A stretch of 64,000 bases of DNA from an uncultured Lachnobacterium sp. (GTDB lineage: Bacteria; Bacillota; Clostridia; Lachnospirales; Lachnospiraceae): contig URDU01000011.1 in NCBI GenBank assembly GCA_900546625.1, forward strand, positions 8,417-72,416, in the 5' to 3' direction. Positions 25,107-37,063 of the stretch are shown piece by piece (positions within the stretch are counted from its first letter, which is position 1; each line of letters opens with the position of its first letter). The notes beneath the pieces are model-generated. The model was not told the origin of the DNA. It did not search any database and was given only the letters and a program-made list of their open reading frames with translations. The translations under genes and the position numbers were made by a program.

Positions 25107-26596
25107 CAATAGATCAGGAAAATTTAGACCATAAGCTCATGCAGGAGGCAGGAGATTTGATTGCAGCCGGTGAGCTTGTAGCATTTCCGACAGAGACAGT
25201 GTATGGGCTCGGCGGTGATGCTTTGGATCCGGAGGCTTCAAAGAAGATATACAGTGCCAAGGGACGTCCATCGGACAATCCGCTTATTGTACACATATCA
25301 GATTTTTCAGACCTGGAGCGCGTCGCAAAGACAGTGCCGGAGGATGCAAGGAAGCTTTCGGATGCTTTCTGGCCGGGACCTCTTACCATGATAGTGGAGA
25401 AGGGCGATGCAGTGCCGTATGCCACAACAGGCGGCATGGATACGGTAGCTGTGCGTATGCCGAATCATCCTATAGCGCTTGATCTCATAAGAAGAAGCGG
25501 CTGCCTTATCGCGGCACCAAGTGCCAATACATCCGGCAGACCGAGCCCTACAGAGGCAGCACATGTGGCTGAGGATTTAAGCGGCAAAATAGCCATGATC
25601 ATAGACGGAGGACCGGTTGGCATAGGAATAGAGTCCACCATCATTGATCTGACAGAGGATACACCTATGGTGCTGCGCCCGGGCTATATCACACCGCAGA
25701 TGCTTTCAAAGATATTGGGCAAGGAGGTCATCATCGATCCGGGAATCATAGCGGCAGATGATACGAGAAAGCCAAAGGCACCCGGCATGAAGTACAAGCA
25801 CTATGCACCAAAGGCAGATATGGTCATCGTGGACGGTACGAGAAAGCATGTGATTGCAAAGATAAATGAGCTTGTGGCTTCACACAGGGATGATGGCAAA
25901 AAGATAGCAGTCATCGCAACAGAGGAGACAAAGCAGTTTTACGATGCAGATGTTGTACTGTCGATGGGAAGCAGGGCAGATGAGGATTCGATAGCCCATG
26001 AGCTTTACCGTATATTAAGGGACTGTGATGAGCTCGATGTGGACGTGATTTTCTCGGAGAGCTTCTCCACACCGCGTATAGGACAGGCCATCATGAATCG
26101 TATGCTAAAGGCTGCAGGCCATCAGGTGATAGACACACACGTGAAGTACGACAAAATCATTTTTGTCGCACAGTCAGGCACCTGCAGAGAGCAGATGGCA
26201 AAGGGCATCATGAACGACTTTGTACTCAAGGTGCCGATGGAGATTGAGGCGAGAGGACTTGTGGTTCAGTTTCCGGAGCCGGTCAATCAGAAGGCAGAGG
26301 CAGTGCTCATAAGCAATGGCATTTCCACGGAGGGCATGGTGTCAACGCAGCTTGAGGAATCGGATATCACGGAGAGTACGATGGTGTTTACCATGGAGTC
26401 ATCACAGCGCGAGCGCATTATAGAAAGCTTTGCCGATATCGACCCGGAGCAGGTTTTTGTGCTTTCACAGTATGTGGGCGATGAGCTTGAGATACTGGAT
26501 CCTTACGGTGGCACGCTTCAAAGCTATGGGCTGTGCTATGAAAGCCTCAGAGCTACGCTTAAGAAGCTGGTAAGGCTCTTAAATGCAAATACATAA
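25088..26596 (+). CDS. Sua5/YrdC-type threonylcarbamoyl-AMP synthase fused to a phosphatase-like domain
   Basis: Residues 1-345 form a full Sua5 protein, which makes threonylcarbamoyl-AMP from threonine, bicarbonate and ATP for the t6A modification of ANN-decoding tRNAs. Seen are the YrdC core (AFPTETVYGLGGDA, SAKGRPSDNPLIVH, APSANTSGRPSPT) and the Sua5 C-terminal domain (APGMKYKHYAPKADMVIVDG). Residues 355-500 are a low-molecular-weight protein tyrosine phosphatase fold (IIFVAQSGTCREQMAKGIM), but the nucleophilic cysteine of the CxGNxCR loop is Ala361; Cys366 and Arg367 remain. The phosphatase part is therefore probably a non-catalytic module. The upstream GGTGAGGATATAAA contains the ribosome site. 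Confidence 0.9.
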   Translation: METKIITIDQENLDHKLMQEAGDLIAAGELVAFPTETVYGLGGDALDPEASKKIYSAKGRPSDNPLIVHISDFSDLERVAKTVPEDARKLSDAFWPGPLTMIVEKGDAVPYATTGGMDTVAVRMPNHPIALDLIRRSGCLIAAPSANTSGRPSPTEAAHVAEDLSGKIAMIIDGGPVGIGIESTIIDLTEDTPMVLRPGYITPQMLSKILGKEVIIDPGIIAADDTRKPKAPGMKYKHYAPKADMVIVDGTRKHVIAKINELVASHRDDGKKIAVIATEETKQFYDADVVLSMGSRADEDSIAHELYRILRDCDELDVDVIFSESFSTPRIGQAIMNRMLKAAGHQVIDTHVKYDKIIFVAQSGTCREQMAKGIMNDFVLKVPMEIEARGLVVQFPEPVNQKAEAVLISNGISTEGMVSTQLEESDITESTMVFTMESSQRERIIESFADIDPEQVFVLSQYVGDELEILDPYGGTLQSYGLCYESLRATLKKLVRLLNANT

Positions 26597-26643
26597 AAGA
26601 CAAACAAATATAACACAATACAAGATAAAGGAGAACAAATATT

Positions 26644-27273
26644 ATGGGTAAGGTAGTAGTTATGGATCATCCGCTGATTCAGCACAAGATTGGAATTATG
26701 AGAAGAACAGACACAGGCTCAAAGGATTTCAGAACACTCGTCAGCGAGGTTGCGATGCTTGAGTGCTACGAGGCAACAAGAGACTTGGAGCTTACAGATG
26801 TGGAGATTGAGACTCCTATCTGCAAGGCCACTGTAAAGGAATTAAAGGGCAAAAAGCTTGCTGTTGTTCCTATTTTAAGAGCCGGACTCGGTATGGTGGA
26901 GGGCATGCTCGAGCTCATCCCTGCCGCAAAGGTTGGACATATCGGCATGTATCGTGATCCGGAGACAGCGGAGCCGATCGAGTACTACTGCAAGCTTCCG
27001 GCAGACTGCGCAAACAGAGAGGTATTTGTGGTTGACCCGATGCTCGCAACAGGCGGTTCAGCAGTGGCAGCACTTGATATGCTCAAAAAGCGCGGCGTGA
27101 AAAATATTCACTTTATGTGTATAATTGCAGCTCCTGAGGGAGTAAAGAGACTCACAGAGGCACATCCTGATGTGGATGTATATATAGGAGCGCTCGATGA
27201 TCATCTCAATGAGCACAAATATATCGTGCCGGGACTCGGAGATGCAGGAGACAGGATTTTCGGAACCAAGTAA
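26644..27273 (+). CDS. upp: Uracil phosphoribosyltransferase
   Basis: Converts uracil and PRPP to UMP in pyrimidine salvage. The 209-residue length is typical. Motifs: [47 protein letters not shown] (the PRPP-binding loop), and the C-terminal [15 protein letters not shown] that contacts uracil. AAAGGAGAACAAATATT precedes the ATG. It follows the Sua5 fusion gene by 47 bp and may be transcribed with it; the downstream gene acts on dCMP, so a small pyrimidine group is plausible. Confidence 0.96.
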   Translation: MGKVVVMDHPLIQHKIGIMRRTDTGSKDFRTLVSEVAMLECYEATRDLELTDVEIETPICKATVKELKGKKLAVVPILRAGLGMVEGMLELIPAAKVGHIGMYRDPETAEPIEYYCKLPADCANREVFVVDPMLATGGSAVAALDMLKKRGVKNIHFMCIIAAPEGVKRLTEAHPDVDVYIGALDDHLNEHKYIVPGLGDAGDRIFGTK

Positions 27274-27300
27274 TAAAATGATGATAATTGTTGCCGATTA
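27274..27300 (+). promoter_or_regulatory. Possible sigma-28 promoter before the dCMP deaminase gene
   Basis: TAAA (27274-27277), 15 bp, then GCCGATTA (27293-27300) match the flagellar sigma consensus in 11 of 12 positions. It overlaps the upp stop codon and lies 75 bp before the next start. There is no known link between this enzyme and motility, so it could be chance. Confidence 0.4.
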
Positions 27301-27375
27301 CACTGAGGATTATACAGAAATATAAAACGGTAAAGAAATAGGCAGTAATAGACAGCAACGAATGGAGGCATATAT

Positions 27376-27861
27376 ATGGGAGCTTCTGAAAAGAGAAAGG
27401 ATTATATCTCATGGGATGAGTATTTTATGGGCATAGCGATGCTTTCAGGCATGCGCTCGAAGGATCCGAATACTCAGGTGGGGGCATGCATAGTGGACCC
27501 GGAGCACAAGATACTCTCAATGGGCTACAACGGCTTTCCTCTCGGCTGCTCAGATGATGAGTTCACCTGGGCCAGAGAGGGAGAGGATAACAAGTATTTC
27601 TATTCTACACACAGCGAGCTCAATGCCATCTTAAACTACAGGGGCGGAAGCCTTGAGGGAGCGACCATATATGTCACCCTGTTTCCGTGCAATGAGTGCG
27701 CTAAGGCAATCATACAGTCCGGCATCAGGGAGGTAGTCTACGACAGTGACAAGTACGAGGGCACTGCCAGCGTGACAGCTTCAAAGAGGATGCTGAGGGC
27801 AGCGGGGGTTACAATTCGCAGGTATGAGCACACAGACCGTGAGGTGACGCTTGTGCTGTAG
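27376..27861 (+). CDS. dCMP deaminase (ComEB-type cytidine/deoxycytidylate deaminase)
   Basis: A 161-residue zinc enzyme that turns dCMP into dUMP, the precursor of dTMP. Zinc and catalytic residues are in STHSELNAI (His79, Glu81) and FPCNECAKAI (Cys105, Cys108). The N-terminal SWDEYFMGIAMLSGMRSKDP and QVGACIVDPEHKILSMGYNG are typical of the ComEB subfamily. The start follows GAATGGAGGCATATAT. It lies between upp and the ATP synthase operon. Confidence 0.93.
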   Translation: MGASEKRKDYISWDEYFMGIAMLSGMRSKDPNTQVGACIVDPEHKILSMGYNGFPLGCSDDEFTWAREGEDNKYFYSTHSELNAILNYRGGSLEGATIYVTLFPCNECAKAIIQSGIREVVYDSDKYEGTASVTASKRMLRAAGVTIRRYEHTDREVTLVL

Positions 27862-27935
27862 CACTTGTGGTGTAATGTACACTTATTGGTTGTATGGATA
27901 TTGCTGTCAGATTACAGCATTATACTGCAATTGTT

Positions 27936-27960
27936 ATGTCAAATTGACGTGATTTGACAT
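27936..27960. promoter_or_regulatory. Perfect 9-bp inverted repeat upstream of the ATP synthase operon
   Basis: ATGTCAAAT and ATTTGACAT are separated by TGACGTG. The site is 41 bp upstream of the -35 of the operon promoter, a position suited to an activator or an upstream repressor. TGCTGT...ACAGCA at 27902-27919 is a second, shorter dyad. Confidence 0.5.
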
Positions 27961-28000
27961 GAAACGCATTTATTTTTTATGCATTTTACACATAAAAATG

Positions 28001-28028
28001 TAGACAAAAGCAATAAAAATGATATAAT
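28001..28028 (+). promoter_or_regulatory. Promoter of the ATP synthase operon
   Basis: TAGACA (28001-28006), a 16-bp spacer, and a perfect TATAAT (28023-28028). Transcription would begin near 28035, only a few bases before the ATG at 28038, so the first gene would be leaderless. Confidence 0.75.
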
Positions 28029-28037
28029 AATTTGTAT

Positions 28038-28364
28038 ATGAAAAGAGATAATAAGAAAGAGGTAATGAACGCACTTATCATGGTTTTCCAGTTTGGAATC
28101 AACATGATTGTGCCGATATTTCTCTGTACACTGGCCGGTGTGTGGATTGGGAAAAAGACCGGAGCGGACTGGGTAACTGTTCCATTATTTTTCCTTGGAG
28201 CATTTGCGGGGGCAAACAATATATACCGCATGGTCAAGAAATTCTTAAAGTCAGAGGATGATGGCAGAGCCGTCAGACAGACACAGGTGAAGCAGAGGAC
28301 TACAGAAACAGAGATATCAGACAGTTTTAGCAGGGTAGAGAAGGATGTTAAAAAGAATAAATGA
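28038..28364 (+). CDS. atpZ: AtpZ/AtpI-type small membrane protein of the ATP synthase operon
   Basis: A 108-residue protein with two hydrophobic helices, about residues 13-35 and 47-63, joined by GVWIGKKTGADWVT, then a charged tail. This is the form of the AtpZ/AtpI group often found first in F-ATPase operons, thought to aid c-ring assembly or ion supply. ATG 28038 (MKRDNKKEVMNALIMVF) is the first possible start after the -10; no ribosome site exists, so the mRNA may be leaderless. Alternative ATG 28065 is 2 bases from AGAGG, too close. The end overlaps the next gene by 20 bp. Confidence 0.7.
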   Translation: MKRDNKKEVMNALIMVFQFGINMIVPIFLCTLAGVWIGKKTGADWVTVPLFFLGAFAGANNIYRMVKKFLKSEDDGRAVRQTQVKQRTTETEISDSFSRVEKDVKKNK

Positions 28365-28776
28365 CGCATTGCCGGGACTTGTATTTGGGATAGTTTTTTA
28401 CGGAATTGTTGTGCAGCTTATTGGGGTATGGTTTGTCACAGACAAAATTTCATATTCTATCGGCTTATGGTATGGGATAGCGATAGCTGTTGGTATAGCT
28501 GTCAATATCGCCACAGTCATATATGACGCGACCGCCATATATGGACAAAAGGATGCCAATCGCAGGATCGTAGCAAAATCACTTTTAAGGTATATTGTTG
28601 TTGCGGTCCTGTTATTTATATTGGGACTATTTGATTTTGGAAATCTGATAATGGCCTTTGTCGGTATGCTGGGACTCAAGATTTCAGCGTATTTACAGCC
28701 TTTATTTATGAAGGTGACAGACAGATTTTCCGGGAGAAGTGATGCATCTTCCGCCGGCGAAATGGAGACAGAGTAG
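28345..28776 (+). CDS. Membrane protein of the ATP synthase operon, AtpI-like
   Basis: A 143-residue protein with four predicted membrane helices, near residues 9-30, 38-60, 77-95 and 98-115, then a hydrophilic tail rich in Ser and Glu. Position second in the operon, topology and size fit the AtpI/UncI group, although sequence similarity to AtpI is not obvious by eye. The start overlaps the previous gene by 20 bp in a different frame, with GAGAAGG before the ATG. Likely role is in assembly of the c ring or in Na+ or Mg2+ handling. Confidence 0.6.
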   Translation: MLKRINDALPGLVFGIVFYGIVVQLIGVWFVTDKISYSIGLWYGIAIAVGIAVNIATVIYDATAIYGQKDANRRIVAKSLLRYIVVAVLLFILGLFDFGNLIMAFVGMLGLKISAYLQPLFMKVTDRFSGRSDASSAGEMETE

Positions 28777-28815
28777 CAAAACCGCAGGTAAACTTAATAA
28801 GGAGGAGGTGATAAT

Positions 28816-29553
28816 GTGAATCAGGCGATTTTACTGGAAAGTAACGCAGACAATATCGACTTTATGATCCATGGTATTTTTTCGATAAAGGTATTCGGTC
28901 AGGAGGTCTGGATTACCACATCGCATGCCTGTATCCTCATAGTGATGGCTCTTATGGTCATATTCGCTATAGTGGCAAACAGTAAGCTTAAAAAAGCTAA
29001 GGAAGTACCGGACGGCTTTCAGAATATCATCGAGCTCATCGTAGAGATGCTCGACAAGATGGTTGAGGGAACCATGGGTAAGTGGGCTCCGAGGTTTGTA
29101 AACTACATCAGCACGATTTTTATATTTATACTGATGAGTAATATCTCAGGCTTGTTTGGTTTAAGACCACCGACAGCCGACTACGGAACCACACTGGCGC
29201 TTGCACTTATTACATTTTTCATGATCAGATTCAATAAGGCTAAGCATCAAAGCGCAAAGGATATCTGGACCGGTATGTGTTCACCACTGCCGCCGTGGCT
29301 GCCTATATGGGCGCCAATCAACATTATCAGTGAGATTGCAATTCCTATCTCATTATCATTGCGTTTGTTCGCCAATGTGTTGTCAGGAACTGTTATCATG
29401 GCGCTGGTATATGGTCTGCTAAGGTTTATAGCCATAGCGTGGCCGTCAGTACTACATGTATACTTTGATTTGTTCTCAGGAGCAATTCAGACATATGTAT
29501 TTTGTATGCTGACAATGACATACGTTACACAGGCATGTGAGACGGATGAGTAA
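28816..29553 (+). CDS. atpB: ATP synthase F0 subunit a
   Basis: The ion-channel subunit of F0. The 245-residue protein has about six membrane helices. In the fourth and fifth are ISEIAIPISLSLRLFANVLSG, with the essential stator arginine in SLRLFANV, and, near the end, FSGAIQTYVFCMLTMTYV, the characteristic C-terminal helix. Start is GTG at 28816 behind AAGGAGGAGGTGATAAT; the ATG two bases earlier is out of frame and stops at once. It leads the structural genes. Confidence 0.95.
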   Translation: MNQAILLESNADNIDFMIHGIFSIKVFGQEVWITTSHACILIVMALMVIFAIVANSKLKKAKEVPDGFQNIIELIVEMLDKMVEGTMGKWAPRFVNYISTIFIFILMSNISGLFGLRPPTADYGTTLALALITFFMIRFNKAKHQSAKDIWTGMCSPLPPWLPIWAPINIISEIAIPISLSLRLFANVLSGTVIMALVYGLLRFIAIAWPSVLHVYFDLFSGAIQTYVFCMLTMTYVTQACETDE

Positions 29554-29574
29554 AACTATAAGATGTATTTTTAG

Positions 29575-29841
<267 letters not shown>

Positions 29842-29906
29842 TATATTACGGTTTGCCGCAGAGGATTACCGTGCGGCGATACAGCCAACGGAAAGGAGAG
29901 TAAAAA

Positions 29907-30424
29907 TTGTTAGCACAGGGATATACATTTTTGTTTAATCTGGATGCGCAGTTGCTCTTTGATACAGTACTTTTGGCAGTTGCAGTATTTTTCCTTTTCA
30001 TGCTGATGTCATATCTGCTTTTCAACCCTGCAAGGAAGCTGTTAAAGGACAGGCAGGACAGGATAGAAAGCGATATAAACACAGCTATTGCTGACAAGGA
30101 AAGTGCCGCAGCACTAAAGGCAGAGTACGAGGGAAAGCTTAAGGACATCGATAAAGAGGCCGAAGCTATTCTCACAGAGGCGAGACAGAAGGCGCTTAAA
30201 AACCAGAACAAGATTGTGGATGATGCAAAGGAAGAGGCTTCACGCATCATAAAGAGAGCCAGAGAAGAGGCAGAGCTTGAGAAGAAGCATGCCATGGATG
30301 ATATGAAGCAGGAGATGATACAGATAGCATCGCTTATGGCACAAAAGGCTGTCGCAGCTTCGATCACCACAGACATTCAGGATACACTCGTTGAAGAGAC
30401 ACTTAAGGAAATGGGAGAATCAAC

Positions 30425-30437
<13 letters not shown>
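29907..30437 (+). CDS. atpF: ATP synthase F0 subunit b
   Basis: The peripheral stalk subunit. A single N-terminal membrane helix (LFDTVLLAVAVFFLFMLMSY) is followed by a long charged helix (about residues 45-165) rich in Ala, Lys and Glu that dimerises as a right-handed coiled coil, and ends at the delta-binding segment. The length of 176 residues is normal. Start is TTG at 29907 with GGAAAGGAGAG upstream. It overlaps atpH by 13 bp. Confidence 0.93.
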
Positions 30438-32493
<2,056 letters not shown>

Positions 32494-32526
32494 ACGGTTG
32501 GATATTAGTAGAAGGCAGGTGGTAAA

Positions 32527-33387
32527 ATGGCTTCGATGCGAGACATAAAGCGCAGAAAAAGCAGTATTACAAGTACTCAGCAGATCACAAAGGCCATGAA
32601 GCTCGTTTCTACCGTCAAGCTGCAAAAGGCGAGAGCACATGCGGAGGCAACAGATCCGTATTTCAACTATATGTACAGGACAGTAAGCTCGATGCTTGCA
32701 AAGAGCGGCAGCATAGAGCACCCATACTTAAAGGCCGGTGATTCGCCAAGGAAGGCGGTAGTCGTTTTGACATCAAACCGCGGACTGGCAGGCGGATACA
32801 ACAGCAATATAGTAAAGCTCATCACACACGGAGACTTCAAAAAAGAAGAGCTCGACATATACGCTGTGGGAGCAAAGGGCGAGGAGCTGCTTACGTCAAA
32901 GGGCTATCATATAGTTGAGAGTGCATCGGAGATGATGGAGGACCCGACCTACGAGGATGCTGCGGCACTTTGCAAAAGAGTGTTAAAGGCATTTACAGAC
33001 GGTCAGGTGGGGGAGATTTACCTCGCATATACCCATTTCAAAAACACAGTTACACAGGAGGCGAAGCTCATAAAGCTTTTGCCGGTGGAGCTGGATGAGA
33101 ATGGGGCAGATGAGAAAGAGGACTCCAATATTCTCATGAATTTTGAACCGAATCCGGAGGAGGCTTTGGAGCTTATTATTCCAAAATATGTGACAAGCCT
33201 GTTTTACGGAGCACTGGTGGAGTCATATGCCAGTGAAAACGGAGCCAGAATGCAGGCGATGGATTCTGCTACGAGCAATGCAGAGGATATGATCAGTGAT
33301 CTGACATTGAAATATAACAGAGCGCGTCAGGGCTCAATCACGCAGGAGCTTACTGAGATAATTGCAGGAGCTAATGCGATAGAGTGA
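32527..33387 (+). CDS. atpG: ATP synthase F1 subunit gamma
   Basis: The rotating central shaft. The 286-residue protein shows the expected two long terminal helices: MRDIKRRKSSITSTQQITKA with MKLVSTVKLQKARA at the N-terminus and NAEDMISDLTLKYNRARQGS with ITQELTEIIAGANAIE at the C-terminus. The central Rossmann-like part has VVLTSNRGLAGGYNSNI. AGGCAGGTGGTAAA precedes the ATG. The following 99 bp before atpD hold no gene. Confidence 0.95.
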   Translation: MASMRDIKRRKSSITSTQQITKAMKLVSTVKLQKARAHAEATDPYFNYMYRTVSSMLAKSGSIEHPYLKAGDSPRKAVVVLTSNRGLAGGYNSNIVKLITHGDFKKEELDIYAVGAKGEELLTSKGYHIVESASEMMEDPTYEDAAALCKRVLKAFTDGQVGEIYLAYTHFKNTVTQEAKLIKLLPVELDENGADEKEDSNILMNFEPNPEEALELIIPKYVTSLFYGALVESYASENGARMQAMDSATSNAEDMISDLTLKYNRARQGSITQELTEIIAGANAIE

Positions 33388-33486
33388 TACATGCATATCC
33401 GGTCATGGGAAGGCAGGCAGGTGTGTCTGTGAATGGCCAAAAAGGCGAGTGTATCATATGAATTAAAAAAGAAGGAGAAACTATAA

Positions 33487-34878
<1,392 letters not shown>

Positions 34879-34892
34879 TGTGAGGTGATTTC

Positions 34893-35300
34893 ATGGCAGA
34901 TAACATTTTTGACATAGAAATAATCACACCGGACAGGGTGTTCTACAAAGGAGAGACAGATTTCCTCGAGTTCAATACCCAAAACGGAGAGATTGGTGTA
35001 TACAAAAACCATATACCGCTCACGACAGTGCTTGCACCGGGAATCGTGACTATCCATAATGGCGATGAGGAGAAAATAGCCGCAATCCATTCAGGCTTTG
35101 CGGAAATACTTGGAGACAAGGTCACATTTCTTGCAGAGCTTGCAGAGTGGCCTGATGAGATAGACATAGACCGCGCACAGGCCGCAAAGGAGCGGGCAGA
35201 GCAGCGCCTTTCAAACCACACAGCAGAGATTGATGTGAAGAGAGCAGAGTTTGCACTCAGGAAGGCACTTATCAGAATAGATGTGGCACATCATATGTAA
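34893..35300 (+). CDS. atpC: ATP synthase F1 subunit epsilon
   Basis: The 135-residue subunit joins gamma to the c ring and can inhibit ATP hydrolysis. The N-terminal beta-sandwich covers residues 1-85 (FDIEIITPDRVFYKGETDFL, GEIGVYKNHIPLTTVLAPGI), followed by a two-helix domain with IDIDRAQAAKERAEQRL. GTGAGGTGATTTC precedes the ATG. It is the last gene of the operon. Confidence 0.94.
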   Translation: MADNIFDIEIITPDRVFYKGETDFLEFNTQNGEIGVYKNHIPLTTVLAPGIVTIHNGDEEKIAAIHSGFAEILGDKVTFLAELAEWPDEIDIDRAQAAKERAEQRLSNHTAEIDVKRAEFALRKALIRIDVAHHM

Positions 35301-35304
35301 TTAT

Positions 35305-35345
35305 AAAATCCCGGAATCTGCAGGTAAGCGGATTTCCGGGATTTT
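35305..35345 (+). terminator. Terminator of the ATP synthase operon
   Basis: AAAATCCCGGAA and TTCCGGGATTTT form a 12-bp stem around a loop containing TCTGCAGGTAAGCGGATT, and a T-run ends the stem. It immediately follows atpC. Confidence 0.92.
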
Positions 35346-35447
35346 TGCAGTTTATAAAAATTGCGGATATCATGCGCATATTCTATGGAAAATTCCGCTA
35401 AAATATGCTTTAATAGAAGATATATAGCAGTAAAGGAGATGAACGCA

Positions 35448-37037
35448 ATGGGGAGATTTGTAAATCCTGGAAACAGTGCATTCAAGGTAGCATTAGCTTC
35501 CGAGATATATATAGACAAAACAGGCTTGCTCGATTTTACCAATAGTGTGCTTGGAACAAAGCAGGCATATATATGTAATAGCCGGCCGAGAAGGTTTGGC
35601 AAGTCTATTACAGCCGATATGCTTACAGCATATTACAGCAAGGGCTGTGATTCCAGAGAATTATTTATGAACTATAACATTGCACAGACAGAATACTTTG
35701 AGAAATATCTCAACAAGTATGATGTTATTCATCTCGATATGCAGTGGATACTAATGGATGCCGGTGCGCCGGAAAGAATATCAGGATATATAAATAAAAA
35801 TGTTATATCAGAGTTGGCAGATCTGTACAAGGATATTGATTTAAGAGATCAGAAAACATTGTATGGTGCTCTATCGGTTATTAACAGTATGACGAACAAT
35901 AAATTTGTAATTATAATCGATGAGTGGGATGTTTTGATACGTGATGAAGCAGCAAATTCCTCAGTTCAGGAGGAATATATCAATTTCCTGCGCGGAATGT
36001 TTAAGGGAAGTGAACCAACAAAGTATATAGAGCTTGCATTTCTCACAGGGATTTTACCGATAAAAAAGCTAAAGACGCAGTCGGCACTTAATAATTTTGA
36101 TGAATATACCATGTTATATGCGGGACGTTTGTCCCCATACATTGGCTTTACTGAGGATGAGGTTAGAGACATATGTGATCGCTATGGCAGGGATTTTACG
36201 CAGGTAGAGCGGTGGTATGATGGATATATGCTGGGAGATTGCCATGTATACAATCCGCGTGCCGTAGTAAATTACATGCTTCAGGGAGACTTAAAGAGTT
36301 ATTGGTCAGAGACCGGGTCTTATGATGTCATAGTTCCACTTATAAATTTGGATTTTGATGGATTAAAGACCGCAATAATTCAGATGCTGTCCGGTGGAGA
36401 AATAAAGGTGAACACCGGCAGTTTTATGAATGATACGGTTAGCTTTAAAAATAAAGATGATGTTTTAACATATCTTATTCATTTAGGGTATCTGGGATTT
36501 GACCAGAAAAAGAGTTGTGCGTTTATTCCAAATGAGGAGATACGGCAGGAGTTGACAACCGCTGTTGAGAGTACAAGATGGAAGGAGCTTATTACATTTG
36601 AAAATGAATCGCTTTTCCTTTTGGATGCGACACTTGACATGGAAAATGATATTGTAGCTGAAATGATAGGACGAATACATGATGAGTATGCATCAGGAAT
36701 TCAGTATAACAATGAGAATTCTCTAAGCAGCGTCCTTACTATAGCATATCTGGGTGCAATGAACTATTATTTTAAGCCGGTGAGGGAATTGCCTACAGGC
36801 AGAGGTTTTGCGGATTTTGTTTATATCCCTAAGCCGGAATTTGCGATAGATTATCCGGCAATGGTTATTGAACTGAAGTGGAATAAGACAGCAATAACAG
36901 CGATTAATCAAATAAGAGAAAAGCAATACATGAAGTCGATAGAGCACTATACAGGTAATATTTTGCTTGTCGGCATAAGCTATGATAAGAAGACAAAGAA
37001 GCATCAGTGTATTATAGAAGAGTACATGAAAAAATAA
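35448..37037 (+). CDS. AAA-ATPase and PD-(D/E)XK nuclease-like protein (DUF1703 type)
   Basis: A 529-residue protein of the family common in Lachnospiraceae and Bacteroidetes. The N-terminal AAA part (about 1-250) opens GRFVNPGNSAFKVALASEIY, then VDKT-like YIDKTGLLDF, and a degenerate P-loop SRPRRFGKSITADML; the acidic FVIIIDEWDVLI is the Walker B. The C-terminal part has AFLTGILPIKKLKTQSALNN and a PD-(D/E)XK-like core, GRGFADFVYIPKPEF then AMVIELKWNKTA. Start 35448 has nine-base spacing from AAAGGAG; 35439 is too close. Often annotated as AAA family ATPase; its biological role is not established and many genomes carry dozens of copies. Confidence 0.85.
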   Translation: MGRFVNPGNSAFKVALASEIYIDKTGLLDFTNSVLGTKQAYICNSRPRRFGKSITADMLTAYYSKGCDSRELFMNYNIAQTEYFEKYLNKYDVIHLDMQWILMDAGAPERISGYINKNVISELADLYKDIDLRDQKTLYGALSVINSMTNNKFVIIIDEWDVLIRDEAANSSVQEEYINFLRGMFKGSEPTKYIELAFLTGILPIKKLKTQSALNNFDEYTMLYAGRLSPYIGFTEDEVRDICDRYGRDFTQVERWYDGYMLGDCHVYNPRAVVNYMLQGDLKSYWSETGSYDVIVPLINLDFDGLKTAIIQMLSGGEIKVNTGSFMNDTVSFKNKDDVLTYLIHLGYLGFDQKKSCAFIPNEEIRQELTTAVESTRWKELITFENESLFLLDATLDMENDIVAEMIGRIHDEYASGIQYNNENSLSSVLTIAYLGAMNYYFKPVRELPTGRGFADFVYIPKPEFAIDYPAMVIELKWNKTAITAINQIREKQYMKSIEHYTGNILLVGISYDKKTKKHQCIIEEYMKK

Positions 37038-37063
37038 TCAGATAACATTTGGGTAGCAGGATA

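Noticed and set aside
29846..30376. Minus-strand frame rich in Ser, Ala and Phe opposite atpF
   Set aside because: Complement of the Ala/Lys/Glu coiled coil of subunit b; composition is the expected artefact.
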